A stretch of 64,000 nt of DNA from Cunninghamia lanceolata (taxonomy: Eukaryota > Streptophyta > Pinopsida > Cupressales > Cupressaceae). The stretch is from positions 372,001 to 436,000 of the forward strand of contig BSBN01001483.1 in assembly GCA_027924645.1 (NCBI GenBank), written 5' to 3'. Each line of letters starts with the position of its first letter. Within the stretch, counting starts at the first letter, position 1. Made by a program: the position numbers and the translations under genes. Below the pieces are notes generated by a model. That model was not told the DNA's origin. It saw only the letters and a program-made list of their open reading frames with translations, and searched no databases. Shown piece after piece: positions 1 through 9,108 of the stretch.

Positions 1-1050
1 TCACCCTTGACCTTTAATGCATATCATGAGTTACCAAAGAATCTGGACAAACTTTGTCCAAAATATCATCCTTATCAAGATGCTGATGATCATATCAGGA
101 CGTTTAAAGAAGCGTGCTGCAGAGCCAGAATAGAACATCAGGACGTGGTGTGTAGATTATTTCCTTTTTCCTTAGGGGAAGAGGCTTATAGTTGGTTCAT
201 CAGTCTTGGTCAATCTTCTGTCGGTTCGTGGGCTGTCTTAGAGAAAGCTTTTCTTGATAGGTTCAAGGTCCCTATTGATCCATCCATGAATTACCACATG
301 TTTGCCACAATCAAAAGATTTGAGAATGAGCCTATTGCCAATTTCAATGCTAGGTTCTAGAAAATGTTGTCCAAGCTAGTTGCCCCATATGTGGTGGCTG
401 ATGCTGCTGCTAGGAGTATCTATTATTCAGCCCTGGATCCATTAACTTCCATGTTCATCAGAAGAACACATCCTGAGATCACTATATTGGCAGGAGCTTT
501 TCAAGAAGCTATCAAGGTAAATCAGCAGTTGATACCTGCTCCTACTCCAAATATAGTATTCCCTACTTTGCCTGGCGTGCAAGCACAATATCCAGCACCA
601 TATCCTGCAGCTTATCCTTCACAATATCCTGCACAACATCCTAATGGATCAGTGATACCCCCAGCAGTCATGCCTGCACCTTTGCAAGTACCTCCATTGA
701 GTATTATGCCTCCTCCTAATGGAAATAGCCAATTGCCGCAATATCCTGCACATGCTCAGACACCTCAGGGTACCGATCTATCCAACAATAACCATGGATC
801 TTCCTTTTTCAAGCCTCAGACTGAAAATGTAGTGGCCAAAGCTCAAGAGGAGAAGGAGGAAATCAAAGAAATTTCTGCTCAACTCAGAAAACTCACCACA
901 GAAGTAACACATTTGAGAAATCAAGGGTTTTATTCGCAGTCAGGTCAGAATAGGAGTTATTCCAATGACAGACCAAACTACCCTGACAGAGGATATAACA
1001 ACAATAACTTCAACAATAATGGTGGAAACAACAATAATCCTCCTAGATAG
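1..1050 (+). pseudogene. gag (capsid) region of element I, 5'-truncated by the window
   Basis: Capsid/nucleocapsid part of the polyprotein that would package element RNA in cytoplasmic particles. The first 190 or so residues match the retrotransposon gag fold, with a YSWF motif, an FLDRF motif and the surrounding helices. A proline/tyrosine-rich linker of repeated QYPA-type units (about 565-740) and an asparagine-rich tail (about 990-1045) follow. In-frame stops are at 358-360 (TAG) and 1048-1050 (TAG). Both are one transition away from a Gln or Trp codon and there is no frameshift, so the frame runs on into the next segment. The start codon lies before base 1. Confidence 0.8.
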
Positions 1051-1056
1051 CCCAGA

Positions 1057-2583
1057 GTGTGGAACTCTAGGCCAAATAACGGTTCATTACCATCACCCCT
1101 AGACAATCAGCCTCCTGGTGAAGCCAAACAGACTACCAGAGTCAATCTTGCTGAAGCAGCCCTTACCAATTGGTGCAGGATCCACAATACCAATGCACAT
1201 GCAGAATTAGATTATCCACAATTTAGGATTGCTGCCAGCATCTTTCAGACTGAAGTGTCTAATACTTCTAGAAATCCACCTCAGGCAGAAGGAAATGAAA
1301 TAGTTCCTTGTGGATATGACTCAGCTTTTGTGCTAGAAACGTACACAAATCAGCCTCATCAGGATTATAATCAGACCTGTGAAGAATCTGCCTTAACCTT
1401 TGAAACAAACTATGTCTTCCCCTTTGAGGATGAAAATGAACCTGCAAGAGAGCATGAGGAAGTACATGCATACCAGCAGCAATATCCTGGTAAGCACAAT
1501 TATAACCTGAGGAGCAATGCCAACAGACCTGCTGGTCCATTGACATCATCTCTACCTCCAAACAACTTCAACACACCTCCTAATCCTAAGGCTAGCAATA
1601 ACCCTGGGTTCCCTAAGGTGAATGCTCAATACTTGTCTCCTCAGAATACAGTAACAAAAGTCGTAAATGCACCTCAGGAGTCTGACAAGTTAGTCAGCTA
1701 TTTGGCTGATGAAATGAAGAAAATCAAGATCAGCCTGTCCTTATCAGAGTTACTAAAAACTCCTGCCATCAAAAGAGCATTCATGAAGTCACTAGATGAT
1801 CCTGCTCCTAAAGAGGATAATCATCTTTCAAGTCAATCCAATGGCAAGGAGCATGCTGTTAAAGATAACATTATCAAGCCCAAGGTGTCAGCTACAATCC
1901 AAGCTGCTGAAACCTCCCACATGACCTTGTATAGAGATAAAACTGAATCACCTCCGTTTCACCTCACAATAAGAATGTTCAGCAAGAACTTGCACAACTG
2001 TTTAGTTGATTCAGGAGCCTCAACGAATGTTATGCCTTTGTCAATATGCAATGCTTTAGGACTGCATCCTGCTAAATCCTTAAAGAAGGTCACTCAATTG
2101 GACAAGACAGAAGTAAGTGTCATAGGAGAACTGACTCACATTCACATGCAGCTAGCGTCTGATCCTAGGATACAGTATTACATTGACATTCAGGTCGTTG
2201 ACATACCTGATACATATGGGATGTTGCTTAGCCGAGACTGGTCTAAAACGCTCAACGGATACATGTCCACAGACTTCAGTCATATGTGGTTACCATGGAA
2301 AGGTATACCTAATCAGATCAGGATTGATGCTGAGCCTAGGATGAAACATATGATCACGGAATATAACAAAACAAATGAGATCATGTATGTAAACGTAGAA
2401 CCTGGAGTTTATCACATCAGGCCGCAAACTGTTAAAATAGAGGAGATCCTGATGCTTGATGTTCATCATCATCATGATAATGATTATCATGAGGACATGC
2501 TGAGTATGGAGTTTGGTAATGATCCAGATAATGAGAACGAAATAGATCGCTTCAGAGATTTTGAGATGCATTTATCTACCTAG
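1057..2583 (+). CDS. gag C-terminus and aspartic protease, element I
   Basis: This segment stays in the frame of the upstream gag and is open for 508 codons. Near its start is a degenerate zinc-knuckle-like CRIH motif with a downstream His but without the last Cys. A long low-complexity linker follows. The aspartic protease is at about 1955-2270: the catalytic DSGAS motif is intact at 2008-2022, and a GMLLSRDW segment marks the end of the fold. The protease would cut the gag-pol polyprotein in the particle. A His/Asp-rich tail (2460-2520) precedes an in-frame TAG at 2581, after which the same frame continues into pol. The ATG at 1057 is only the first Met after a stop, not the native start. 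Confidence 0.75.
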   Translation: MWNSRPNNGSLPSPLDNQPPGEAKQTTRVNLAEAALTNWCRIHNTNAHAELDYPQFRIAASIFQTEVSNTSRNPPQAEGNEIVPCGYDSAFVLETYTNQPHQDYNQTCEESALTFETNYVFPFEDENEPAREHEEVHAYQQQYPGKHNYNLRSNANRPAGPLTSSLPPNNFNTPPNPKASNNPGFPKVNAQYLSPQNTVTKVVNAPQESDKLVSYLADEMKKIKISLSLSELLKTPAIKRAFMKSLDDPAPKEDNHLSSQSNGKEHAVKDNIIKPKVSATIQAAETSHMTLYRDKTESPPFHLTIRMFSKNLHNCLVDSGASTNVMPLSICNALGLHPAKSLKKVTQLDKTEVSVIGELTHIHMQLASDPRIQYYIDIQVVDIPDTYGMLLSRDWSKTLNGYMSTDFSHMWLPWKGIPNQIRIDAEPRMKHMITEYNKTNEIMYVNVEPGVYHIRPQTVKIEEILMLDVHHHHDNDYHEDMLSMEFGNDPDNENEIDRFRDFEMHLST

Positions 2584-2601
2584 GTAAAACGTTGCCGATT
2601 A

Positions 2602-5600
2602 TTGAATATACATGCTAATGATATTTTGATTGATGGATGGTGCAGATTACATGGCGAAGCACACTCAGAAAAGACTTGTGAACCATGCTTAGACATGATG
2701 ATATTGGAACAGACATATAGTGAAGCATCATCATCATATTCCGAGGTGAGTGCTACATCTGATGATGATGATGATACTAATTCTTATTTGTCTTCTGCAG
2801 GAACAGAAGAGTCGACAGATCATGTTGAAGATCATATCCGGAGAATAGAAGAAATCTTGGTGTCGGATCCGATAAATGATGCAGACAAAGAAAAGATCAC
2901 TCTTGGTAGTGATTGCTTCATGGAACCGGATTATGAGTTGTCTGATGAAGATAAAGGCAGTGACCTGATGAAGTTCGAAGAATTTCTGGTAAAAGAAATA
3001 GAAAAGATGACACAACAGTGTAAATCTCCCCAGGAGGTTTTAATTGAAGGTTGGTGTAGGCTGCATGAGGCGCCTCACTCAGAAACAACTTGCTCACTGT
3101 GTTTACACATTTTGAAGAAGCATGCAGCTGTATGTGCTGAATATCATCCTCCTGCTGAGATGGAAGAGAAAACAGAAAAGCCATCAGGCTCACCAAATAA
3201 AGGAAAGAAGAAACTTGAGGATGACATCCCCAAGTTAAAGTGGATATCAGGCGGAGCAGCAGCCAGAGCTGCAAAGAAGAAAGAAAGTTCAAGTAAATAT
3301 CCTGCTGAAGACAAATGTCCTGCTGAAGATAAGCCTTGGATCCTGAGGTTTGATGGATCCAAATCTAAGCAAGGTGCTGGGGTAGGAATTGACCTTATTG
3401 ATCCATCAGGGAAGTCCTATTTAGCAGCTTACAGATTACAGTTCCCCTGCACCAATAATGTCACAGAGTATGAAGCTCTGATTCATGGACTGTTGTTTGC
3501 TCATAAGAAGAAAGTGAAGATCCTGCATGTCTTTGGAGATTCAGAACTAGTTGTGAGACAAGTAAGAGGAATTTACTCCTGTAACTACAGAAAGTTATCA
3601 AATTACAGGCATCGAGTGTGGGACCTGATTAAAGACTTTGATGCCTTTAATATCGTTCACGTACCAAGAGAACAGAACCAGAGGGCAGATACACTTGCCC
3701 AGGCCGCCAGTACATTGGAACCGCTGTCTATATCTGGTCTGAAGAGATTTTTAGTAGAATTGGTGTCAGTACCTTCAGTACCTGACAATGTGACTAATCT
3801 CCAGGTGTTTGATGATGATCAGCACATCCTGGACTTCATATCAAACAGAGACATATTTGAAGCTCAGATTATAGATGAGAATGGTATGGAAGATCATGTT
3901 TGGGAAGAAGATGAGATATTAGAGTTGCCTAGCAACAAAATTCCCAAAGGTATGATTGAATTAGAAAGAGCCTTTGATCTAGATAATATGCTTAAACATA
4001 AAGATCTGCCTAAGGCAGATGGAGGTCAATATTCACAGGTGAATATTGGACAAGCTGATGACAAGAGAAATGTCTTATTGGGTAAGGTTTGTACACCAGA
4101 AGAGTTAGAAGGAATAACTCAGGCCCTTAAGGATTACATACATGTAATTGCATGGACTTATGATGAGATAAAGACATATGACACTTCTGTCATAACTCAT
4201 ACTATACCTCTCAAGCTAGATGCAAAACCTTTCAGACAGAAGCAGAGGCCAGTCAATGCTCTGCTTGAACCAATCATCCTTGAAGAAGTCAAGAAATTGT
4301 TAAATGCCTGGATAATATTTCCTGTGAGGCATTCCACTTGGGTGGCAAATCTTGTGCCGGTCAGAAAGAAGAATGGAGACATCAGGTTGTGTGTAGATTT
4401 CAGGAACCTGAACAGAGCATCAGAAAAGGATAATTATCCTTTGCCCTCTTTGGATGAAGTTCTACAGATTGTAAATGGAGCCAAAATGATGTCCTTCTTA
4501 GATGGTTTTTCAGGATACAACCAAGTAATGGTAGATAAAATTGACAGATTGAAAACTGCCTTCACCACAAAGTGGGGGATATTTGCATACAGACGTATGC
4601 CATTTGGACTTATAAATGCTGGAGCTACATTCCAGCGAGCAATGGACATAGCCTTCAGAGGCTTAATAGGAAAGTGTATAGTCATCTACATGGATGACCT
4701 GACAGTATTCTCCAAGGAAAGGGGAAATCATGTTGCTGATCTCAGAAGTGTACTGAAGAAATGTGAAGAATATGGAATATCTTTGAATCCTAAGAAGTGC
4801 GTATTCGGGGTCACAACAGGAAAGTTACTAGGCCACCTGATCACAGAAGATGGAATTATCATTGATCCTAATAAGGTGGAGTCCATTATGAAGTTACAAC
4901 TTCCAGGAAGCAAAAAGGAACTTAAATCTTATTTTAGTAAGATAAATTTTGTGAGGAAGTTCATCACCGGCTTCGCTGAGATTGTCAGACCACTGAACGC
5001 CATGTTGAAAAAAGATGCACAAATTGAGTGGACACCAGAAGCCAAGGCTGCCTTTGAAGATATAAAGAAGGCCATTTCAGATGCTCCTATCCTCATTAGT
5101 CCAGATTATACAAGAGATTTCTACATCTACTCATTTGCTTCAGAACATACTTCTGCAGCAGTGTTAACTCAAAGAAATGAAGAGAAAGAAGAGAAACCAA
5201 TTGCCTTCATGAGCTCTCCTTTCAGGGATGCTGAGTTGAGATATGTAGATGTTGAAAGACAGGCACTTGCATTAGTCAGAGCAATAAAGAAATTTAGACA
5301 TTATATACTAAGAAGCAAAGTGATTGCTGTGGTACCAGATGCAGCGGTGAAGATGCTGCTGATGCAGAGTGAACTTGGTGAAAAAAGAGCCAAATGGATT
5401 ACTGTATTACAAGAATATGACATGGAGATCACACCCATGAAGCTGGTAAGAGGACAAGCTCTGAGCCAGATGATATCTGAAACTGATCCAAACATCATCA
5501 GTCAGCAGTATGTGATCAATGAGAAAGACAATAGAGAATGGTATTCAGACATCAGGCACATCCTGATCACTGGAAGATGTCCTTCAAGAATGCAAGCCTC

Positions 5601-6510
5601 ACAGAGAAGAGCCTTAAAGATAAGATCCCAGAAGTATATGATGAAGGGAGGAACCCTGTTTAAAAAGAATTATGAAGGAATATACCTGAGATGCTTAGAG
5701 AAACCAGAAGCAAATAAAGTTTTAACAGAGTTACATGACAAGTTTGGTACTACACACGGATCAGCGTTGGCCACAACACATGCAATCCTCAGAGCAGGAT
5801 ATTACTGGCCTACAATTTTGAAAGACACGGTTGATCATGTTAAATGTTGTCATGTTTGCCAGGTTGCTGCCAACAGAGAAAAATATGCTGCACAACCATT
5901 GCAGCCAGTGATGGAAGAGCGCCCATTTGCACAGTGGGGCATGGATTTCATAGGACCGATCAATCCTCCGTCTTCTTCAGGCCATAGGTATGTCCTGACG
6001 ATTACTGATTATTGTACCAGATGGACTGAGGCTATCAGCAGCAAAACCTGCATTGCAGATGATGTCATCAAATTTTTGGAAGGCAACATTATCACCAGGT
6101 ATGGAACTCCCTATGCATTGGTAAGTGATAATGGTTCCGCCTTTATTTCCACCAAATTGTCAAGTTGGGCTTTTGATCATGGGATCATACTTAAGTTCTC
6201 ATCCAACTACTATCCCCAGGGAAATGGATTAGCAGAATCCACCAACAAGAATTTACTGAGTATAATAAGAAAATTGATAGAGAAAAATCCCAGGGAATGG
6301 AACTCATTTCTGAAATATGCCTTATGGGTAGATAGAACTAGAATGAAAATTGCATTAGGAAACTCACCCTTCCAATTAGTGTATGGGGTAGATCCTATCC
6401 TCCCTGTAAACTTGAAAATTCCTACTCTGCAGTTTGCCCAAGAGTATCTAGGCATAGATAATAAACAGGAAGTCAGGTTGCTTCAGTTGATGCACCTGGA
6501 AGAAAAATGA
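2602..6510 (+). CDS. pol of element I: zinc modules, archaeal-type RNase H, RT, RNase H, integrase
   Basis: An open 1,302-codon frame continuing gag-protease. In order: two Cys/His modules of the type C-x2-H-x3-H-x4-C-x2-C (2641-2688, 3055-3102); an archaeal-type RNase H (about 3337-3720) with all acidic residues visible (Asp 3352, Glu 3472, Asp 3538, Asp 3688); reverse transcriptase (about 4150-4960) with YMDD at 4687-4698; the resident RNase H (about 5040-5480), whose catalytic positions are replaced (SFASE, VVPDAA); and integrase with an HHCC zinc domain (about 5730-5870) and Asp 5944, Asp 6127, Glu 6235. It is one of the best preserved pol genes here. Having aRNase H ahead of RT is unlike the better-known angiosperm Tat elements. 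The frame meets TGA at 6508 but continues. Confidence 0.9.
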   Translation: MNIHANDILIDGWCRLHGEAHSEKTCEPCLDMMILEQTYSEASSSYSEVSATSDDDDDTNSYLSSAGTEESTDHVEDHIRRIEEILVSDPINDADKEKITLGSDCFMEPDYELSDEDKGSDLMKFEEFLVKEIEKMTQQCKSPQEVLIEGWCRLHEAPHSETTCSLCLHILKKHAAVCAEYHPPAEMEEKTEKPSGSPNKGKKKLEDDIPKLKWISGGAAARAAKKKESSSKYPAEDKCPAEDKPWILRFDGSKSKQGAGVGIDLIDPSGKSYLAAYRLQFPCTNNVTEYEALIHGLLFAHKKKVKILHVFGDSELVVRQVRGIYSCNYRKLSNYRHRVWDLIKDFDAFNIVHVPREQNQRADTLAQAASTLEPLSISGLKRFLVELVSVPSVPDNVTNLQVFDDDQHILDFISNRDIFEAQIIDENGMEDHVWEEDEILELPSNKIPKGMIELERAFDLDNMLKHKDLPKADGGQYSQVNIGQADDKRNVLLGKVCTPEELEGITQALKDYIHVIAWTYDEIKTYDTSVITHTIPLKLDAKPFRQKQRPVNALLEPIILEEVKKLLNAWIIFPVRHSTWVANLVPVRKKNGDIRLCVDFRNLNRASEKDNYPLPSLDEVLQIVNGAKMMSFLDGFSGYNQVMVDKIDRLKTAFTTKWGIFAYRRMPFGLINAGATFQRAMDIAFRGLIGKCIVIYMDDLTVFSKERGNHVADLRSVLKKCEEYGISLNPKKCVFGVTTGKLLGHLITEDGIIIDPNKVESIMKLQLPGSKKELKSYFSKINFVRKFITGFAEIVRPLNAMLKKDAQIEWTPEAKAAFEDIKKAISDAPILISPDYTRDFYIYSFASEHTSAAVLTQRNEEKEEKPIAFMSSPFRDAELRYVDVERQALALVRAIKKFRHYILRSKVIAVVPDAAVKMLLMQSELGEKRAKWITVLQEYDMEITPMKLVRGQALSQMISETDPNIISQQYVINEKDNREWYSDIRHILITGRCPSRMQASQRRALKIRSQKYMMKGGTLFKKNYEGIYLRCLEKPEANKVLTELHDKFGTTHGSALATTHAILRAGYYWPTILKDTVDHVKCCHVCQVAANREKYAAQPLQPVMEERPFAQWGMDFIGPINPPSSSGHRYVLTITDYCTRWTEAISSKTCIADDVIKFLEGNIITRYGTPYALVSDNGSAFISTKLSSWAFDHGIILKFSSNYYPQGNGLAESTNKNLLSIIRKLIEKNPREWNSFLKYALWVDRTRMKIALGNSPFQLVYGVDPILPVNLKIPTLQFAQEYLGIDNKQEVRLLQLMHLEEK

Positions 6511-6786
6511 AGTCAAGCGATTGACCAATTTGCAAAACATTAGGCTGTTGTCAAACGCTGGTTTGACAAGAGAGCCAGAATTAAAGCTTTTAGGATATCC
6601 GATTTAGTCCTGATGTGGGATAAAGCCCATGAAAAGAAAGGTGACCATGGTAAGTTTGATAGATTATGGATAGGTCCCTTTCAAATTTCTGAAATTTTAG
6701 GAGACAGCACTTATAGGCTTAAGAACCTGACAGGTGAGGATGTCCCGTTGCCAGTCAATGGACAATTCCTCAAACATTATTTCTAG
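6511..6786 (+). pseudogene. integrase C-terminal tail, element I
   Basis: Same frame as pol, beyond the nonsense codons TGA 6508 and TAG 6541. It reads as the usual Ty3/gypsy integrase C-terminal domain: an RWFDKRAR stretch, an LVLMWD strand, an LWIGPF (GPY/F-type) motif and an LPVNGQFLKHYF end, with the natural stop TAG at 6784. This domain normally binds DNA and helps choose the target. No chromodomain follows, as expected for Tat elements. Confidence 0.8.
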
Positions 6787-7275
6787 GCCTAAATGACTTC
6801 GTCATAGTCATATGTATCATATTGTATATTTGTATAGTTGTTTGTACAGTTTGTTTGTTGTGTGTTGTTGTTTTGTTGGTTGGGACCTTGTTCTGGTAAG
6901 TCAGGATGATGCACTTTATCACCCTAAGAAAATAATTAAATTGTTGAGATTCAAATGATGAGATCACATTTAAACATAGGTTATGATTCATTCTAAGAAA
7001 TATTCATGATCAGGTTTGTGATATCTTTTCATCAGGGTGCTTTTTCTTGGTCAAAGTGAATCCATCACAATGAAACACCTAACAGCCTTGGGTTTGTTGA
7101 ACACACTAGTATAGGTGTTAAGTGAAAAATCTAAAGGGACTCCCTTGCTACCAATACAATATCCAACCTAAAGTTGCAAGTGACTATACCTTGTACAAAT
7201 GAGCTGACATGATGATATCGAATATAAATTTTTAAAGGAAAAATCAGAAAAGAAATGAAATTAGGCCATCTAAGT

Positions 7276-7387
7276 AACTCTACCAGGGCTATGGACGCCT
7301 GCTGGCAGTGGGGCTCTACTTAGGGAGATTGTATAGATAACCTTGCCGGGGCTATAGACGCCTGCTAGCAGCAAGGCTCTATCCAGG
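7276..7387 (+). repeat. Pair of imperfect 49-bp direct repeats with palindromic core
   Basis: Two units (7276-7324 and 7339-7387, spacing 63 bp) share GGGCTATxGACGCCTGCTxG followed by GCAG or GCAGCA and GCTCTA. The core is self-complementary (CTGCTGGCAG in unit 1, TGCTAGCA in unit 2). It lies in the non-coding region after pol. Role unknown. Confidence 0.65.
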
Positions 7388-7978
7388 TTGGCTATGAGGG
7401 ATGATCCCCAACTATGTAGTTTAACACCAGTTACTTATGTTTTCAACTTACTTTCAAGATGAGGATAATTAATCATATGCACACACCTGATCCTTTGTTA
7501 GCTTTATCACCATAATGAAATTTTATCATTCAAAGGATTATGATGCTTACACTTAGACAGAATTAGAACACTATAGATAAATGTGATCACATCACTTGAG
7601 TCATTGGAATTTGTTTATTTTCTTTGGTGGCAAGTTGTTGTGTGGTTACACAACACGCCCCATTTTGACTTGGCAAAACAGGGACCCAACTTTTCTTTTG
7701 GCTTGTGTTGTCTGCTTTATGGCGGTTTGGTAAAATCATTCATGTTCATCATCATGTGGAGTCAAGATCAGGTAAGCCCCAATACAAGGTCAGTCTGTCA
7801 AAATTCGTATTCCATATATATGACCACATATTCTGAAAGAGCATTAAAATTCATGTAGGTTTGTTTTTTACATCACCCTGATATTCATCAGGATGTGAGA
7901 GTTATGAACAGTCAAAGTCTTGGTCAAACCTGATATTCACAAGAAGAGGGTCATATTTTATAAACTTAGTTATGCTGT

Positions 7979-8430
7979 TTGAAGAACATCATCATCATAT
8001 TTGAAATGTCCCCCCGATAATATCCTGCAGTTCAAATATCTAGACGTCAACTTTAGGTGATAGTTAGTTTTCCCCATCGAACGGTCTTTTGTATCGCGAG
8101 CATCATATTTTGAAAGTAACCCGATATTCGTTAATATCATCCTGATGCAAAATATCACCCTTAGCAAACATCCTGATGACATCATCTGAATCCGATAAAC
8201 AAAGAAACAAACATCCTGATGACATCATCATCATATTTACATTTCGACAGGATATTTTGTAAACATGATCATGTTCACCCAATATGACGATGATGTCATG
8301 AGACATTTCCAATACAAAGAACAAATATCATGATGACGTCATCCTGATATTCCGAAAGGAGAATAAGTAAGTTTGAAGGTCATCATCATATTTTGAAATA
8401 TCACCCGATGGACCGAAATATCCTCCTGAT
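7979..8430. repeat. ATCATC / CCTGATGACATCATC degenerate repeat block
   Basis: Recurring words CATCATCATAT, ATCCTGATGACATCATC and TGACGTCATC, with ATAT(C/T) spacers, at irregular spacing, for example near 7988, 8168, 8212, 8320 and 8378. It could be an array of transcription-factor sites (one unit, near 8335, contains TGACGTCA, a perfect bZIP/CRE palindrome) in a U3 enhancer, or simply a decayed microsatellite. Confidence 0.5.
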
Positions 8431-8940
8431 GTGCTAAAATGAAAACAAAGGTGCGTTGTCACCCGAATTTTGTCGCGATAACAATTTCAAGACTAGGGAG
8501 GATGATATTGAAACTCAACCTGATATTTGTGAAATATCATCCTGCCCTCATGATATCTTGTCATATGAATATCCCCGTGCTCCCTTTGCTGCCATTGCCA
8601 TTAAATGTGCGCAGATATGGTAGGTGATTCCCGCCGACCCCGGAACCCAATGAAACGTCTGGCGAGATCCTGAGTTTTCGCATGAATGATCAAAGATTGC
8701 GATCTAACTTGTCAGAGTTACCCTAAGTTTACCCTAACTGCGAGATTAAAAGGTAATTCGACCGCCATTGTTACATTCACCTGCGTTAAAATTGTTTTAC
8801 AGAGCACTAGCCTCCATATCTGCATAACAGCTACCGTTGCGCGACTGGAGCTCGTAAACTGAGGAGGAGGAAGGTGATCAGCAGCCGAATCAAGGGCGTC
8901 TCAATGATATACTGGTATAGAAAGAAATCTGCATAACCAG

Positions 8941-9102
8941 GTAAGTGAAATGAAACCCTCATCATGTTGTATCTATATGATGTTGTAAGTTCTGGTTATG
9001 TATCCGTATGAATAAATAACGTGAAATTGATACAATAAGCATGATATTTGTAGTATGTATGCATGCATATCGCGTTGTGAGAAGAAATGTTGTTAATTGC
9101 AG
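8941..9102 (+). other. Candidate intron just upstream of the second reading frame of element I
   Basis: The 5' site is CAG|GTAAGT at 8941, a consensus plant donor. The 3' site is TTGCAG ending at 9102, and the interval is AT-rich and 162 bp long. The ATG of the second frame (9109) lies 6 bp after the acceptor. The inference is that this frame is expressed from its own spliced leader. No RNA evidence is available. Confidence 0.45.
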
Positions 9103-9108
9103 GTACCC

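Larger units (their letters stand above)
6787..9108 (+). other. Non-coding 3' UTR and putative LTR U3 region of element I
   Basis: About 2.3 kb without a convincing gene. It begins with a T/G-rich stretch (6800-6885). A pair of 49-bp repeats lies at 7276-7387, and an ATCATC/CCTGAT-rich block at about 7979-8430. A more GC-rich stretch (8620-8940) ends in a strong splice-donor-like site. If the LTR model is right, most of this is U3 of the 3' LTR. The open frames at 7583-7858 and 8439-8627 have no family features and are regarded as chance. Confidence 0.5.
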
